A stretch of 26,166 nt of DNA from Desulfuromusa sp. GTDB lineage: Bacteria; Desulfobacterota; Desulfuromonadia; Desulfuromonadales; Geopsychrobacteraceae. Under the pieces are notes generated by a model. It did not search any database, was not told where the DNA came from, and was given only the letters and a program-made list of their open reading frames with translations. The stretch spans positions 1-26,166 of the forward strand of contig JAOZLQ010000010.1 in the NCBI GenBank assembly GCA_029934755.1, given 5' to 3'. This document shows positions 24,339 to 26,166 of the stretch, piece by piece. Both the position numbers and the translations under genes were made by a program. How positions within the stretch are numbered: the first letter of the stretch is position 1; every line of letters begins with the position of its first letter.

Positions 24339-25112
24339 ATGTCTGTCGAAGATATTTTAGAAAGTGGTTTGCGTGCCCAGGATCAGGGTGATCTAAAATC
24401 AGCACTGCGATTTTTTCAACAAGGATTAGATCAGCAGCAATCGGCAGAAAATTGGTTGTTGTTGGCTGATGCACAGATTGAGAATGGTTCTTTTGCCAAA
24501 GCACATAAAAGTATTTCTGCCGGCTTGAAGTTGGAGTCAGGCAATAGTGATTTACTGTTCACTCTCGGGGATCTCTATCTTGAAGAAGGGAAAAATGACA
24601 AGGCCATCATGGTTTATCAGCAGATCATTGACCTCGATTCCACAGAGGTTGATGCCTGGGTCAGCAAAGCGGTTGCACAGATGAATGATAATGATCTGGT
24701 CGCAGCTGAGAAGACTTGCCAACGGGCTCTCGAAATAGATCCTGAGTCGGCTTTTGCTCATAATGCTCTGGGGGATATCTGTGTTGCCAAAAATAGTGCT
24801 CAAGCTGCGATGAAACACTTTCACCAGGCAATTAAGTTGGATTCAAATGATCCTCAACCCCATTTGAGTCTTGCTGAGCTTTACTATGAAACAAAAAATT
24901 TGGAGCAGGCAGAACACTATTGTCAAAAAGGTTTGGAGTTGGATTCTGGATTGCCACCTGGATATCTCATATTGGGATACATCTGTTTGGATCATGATCG
25001 TACCCAGGAAGCTGTTGATAATTTTCAGCAGTTTTTACGCCTGGAAAAAAGTGCTGCGGCCAAAAACATTCGTGATGAAGTTGCTGCTGTTATCGATGGC
25101 CTCAAGTCATGA
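24339..25112 (+). CDS. TPR-repeat protein
   Basis: 257 residues made almost wholly of about seven tetratricopeptide repeats, with typical spacing (for example ALEIDPESAFAHNALGDI and AIKLDSNDPQPHLSLAELY). No signal peptide or membrane helix, so cytoplasmic. TPR proteins are scaffolds for protein contacts; no partner can be named. AAGGAG precedes the ATG at 24339. Divergent from lpxH with 92 bases between; followed after 156 bases by the YitT-family gene. Confidence 0.9.
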   Translation: MSVEDILESGLRAQDQGDLKSALRFFQQGLDQQQSAENWLLLADAQIENGSFAKAHKSISAGLKLESGNSDLLFTLGDLYLEEGKNDKAIMVYQQIIDLDSTEVDAWVSKAVAQMNDNDLVAAEKTCQRALEIDPESAFAHNALGDICVAKNSAQAAMKHFHQAIKLDSNDPQPHLSLAELYYETKNLEQAEHYCQKGLELDSGLPPGYLILGYICLDHDRTQEAVDNFQQFLRLEKSAAAKNIRDEVAAVIDGLKS

Positions 25113-25268
25113 TAGCTAAGTTAGATTTTTGATCACCATGGCGCGTTGCAATTCTCCGGGGGGAGTTATCCAAATCCTGAAGAATTGCTGCAACACAGGA
25201 AGTCAGATGTTTTGCGACGCCATCTTTCTTTTTATGCTTACCTACTGATGTATTGAGTAAAAAACAAG

Positions 25269-26114
25269 ATGAATCAACGTACTGAAGCACGCAATTTCCT
25301 TTATATCTTATCGGGTGCTACTGCGCTCGCCTTGGGGGTCATGTTGTTTCTGGCACCCAATAAAATTGCTACGGGTGGAACTCCCGGAATGGCGATTCTG
25401 TTAAACTATCTGGTCAATTTGCCCATCGGCAGTTTAATGTTGCTGATCAACCTGCCGCTGTTGCTGGTAAGTGGTAAAATGCTTGGCAAAGCTTTTGCCG
25501 TTCGTTCTGTTGTTGCTATTCTGCTGACTTCCCTGCTTATCGATTTGTTTGGTGAAGTTTTGCACTTACAGGCTCTCAGTCATAACATTTTGCTAGCAAC
25601 CTTGTATGGTGGCATTGCTGTAGGAGTTGGAGTCGGTCTGATTTTGCGTGGCAACGCTTCTGCTGGGGGCACGACAATTATTGCCCGACTGGTTGCTGCT
25701 CGCAGCCAGTACAAGCCAGGGCAGATCATTCTTGTTTTTGACGTCATTATTATTGTTGCTTCGGGATTTGTGTTTCAGGATATTGAACGTGCTCTCTGGA
25801 GTATGATCAGTATTTATGCGACGGCAAAATGTATTGATATGATTCTTACCGGCACTCTGTCTGAGAAGGTTGTTCATATCGCGACAAACGAGGTTGATTT
25901 GCTTAGTCAAGAAATAATTGAGCATCTTGGGCAGCAGGGGACTATTCTTACCGGATCAGGGTTGTACAAGAATGAACAGAAAAACTTGATTTTTGTCACT
26001 GTTGATGCGCGGAAAATCACTTTGCTACGTGACATCATTCGTAATAATGATCCGGATGCTTTTATGGTCGTTATGGATGCAGCCGAAATGCTTGGACGAG
26101 GACACGGAGCTTAA
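25269..26114 (+). CDS. YitT-family membrane protein (YitT plus DUF2179 domain)
   Basis: 281 residues. Five or six hydrophobic segments in the first 200 residues, with the family patterns ATGGTPGMAILLNYL and GNASAGGTTIIARL, then a C-terminal cytoplasmic DUF2179-like alpha/beta domain (about 205-275, including VVHIATNEVDLLSQEIIE and FVTVDARKITLLRDII). YitT proteins are widespread inner-membrane proteins of unknown transport function. The start at 25269 has only a poor Shine-Dalgarno (AACAAG). The 52 bases after it hold the beginning of whatever follows, too short to identify. Confidence 0.9.
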   Translation: MNQRTEARNFLYILSGATALALGVMLFLAPNKIATGGTPGMAILLNYLVNLPIGSLMLLINLPLLLVSGKMLGKAFAVRSVVAILLTSLLIDLFGEVLHLQALSHNILLATLYGGIAVGVGVGLILRGNASAGGTTIIARLVAARSQYKPGQIILVFDVIIIVASGFVFQDIERALWSMISIYATAKCIDMILTGTLSEKVVHIATNEVDLLSQEIIEHLGQQGTILTGSGLYKNEQKNLIFVTVDARKITLLRDIIRNNDPDAFMVVMDAAEMLGRGHGA

Positions 26115-26166
26115 TTTTATAATATGGGAATTGCAGCTTGATGCCCGGCAGAGTACCGGAGCTTCT

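Noticed and set aside
25593..25925. 110-codon minus-strand frame inside the YitT-family gene
   Set aside because: Antisense to a gene with clear family motifs; low-complexity Asn-rich translation typical of a shadow frame.

Overview
The window reads as a stretch of ordinary chromosome from a Gram-negative anaerobe, most likely a member of the Desulfuromonadales (Geobacter/Desulfuromonas/Desulfuromusa-type Deltaproteobacteria). The pointers are a small periplasmic multiheme cytochrome of the PpcA/c3 type, a GsuK-like potassium channel with two RCK domains, FeoAB with the FeoB-associated Cys-rich peptide, an NtrC-type two-component pair, and an LPS gene (lpxH). This assignment is inference from gene content; there is no rRNA or other marker in the window. 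I see no tRNA, rRNA, CRISPR array, insertion sequence or prophage. No gene-free stretch exceeds about 250 bases.

Layout. (1) 1-418, minus: a four-heme cytochrome followed by a strong hairpin terminator. (2) 655-6712, plus: a membrane-anchored XRE-type regulator, a long-chain polyprenyl diphosphate synthase (ispB) with a very good sigma70 promoter, then a large Cache/HAMP/PAS sensor kinase and its NtrC-family sigma54 activator. (3) 6728-9390, minus: feoA-feoB-FeoB-associated peptide, an iron(II) uptake operon with a perfect 7-1-7 Fur box next to its promoter. (4) 9633-13876, minus: a compact four-gene operon for a tripartite ABC exporter (TolC, membrane fusion protein, MacB/DevC-type permease, ATPase). 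It is visibly more AT-rich than its neighbours and looks like an acquired island. (5) 13999-15354, minus: purB. (6) 15563-18161, plus: potassium channel and patatin-like phospholipase. (7) 18179-19141, minus: an ATP-type phosphofructokinase with unusual active-site substitutions. (8) 19257-23541, plus: an M16 peptidase pair (one active, one inactive lipoprotein) and a YihY/BrkB membrane protein. (9) 23548-24246, minus: lpxH, whose promoter position predicts a leaderless mRNA. (10) 24339-26114, plus: a TPR protein and a YitT-family membrane protein.

No dramatic new system stands out. The items most worth a second look are the transmembrane XRE regulator carrying a predicted periplasmic calcium-binding loop, the AT-rich exporter operon with no adjacent regulator, the leaderless promoter geometry at lpxH, the added heme in a PpcA-like cytochrome, and the phosphofructokinase substitutions. 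All start sites given here were chosen by looking at start codons, Shine-Dalgarno sequences and promoters, and several are shorter than the longest open frame.
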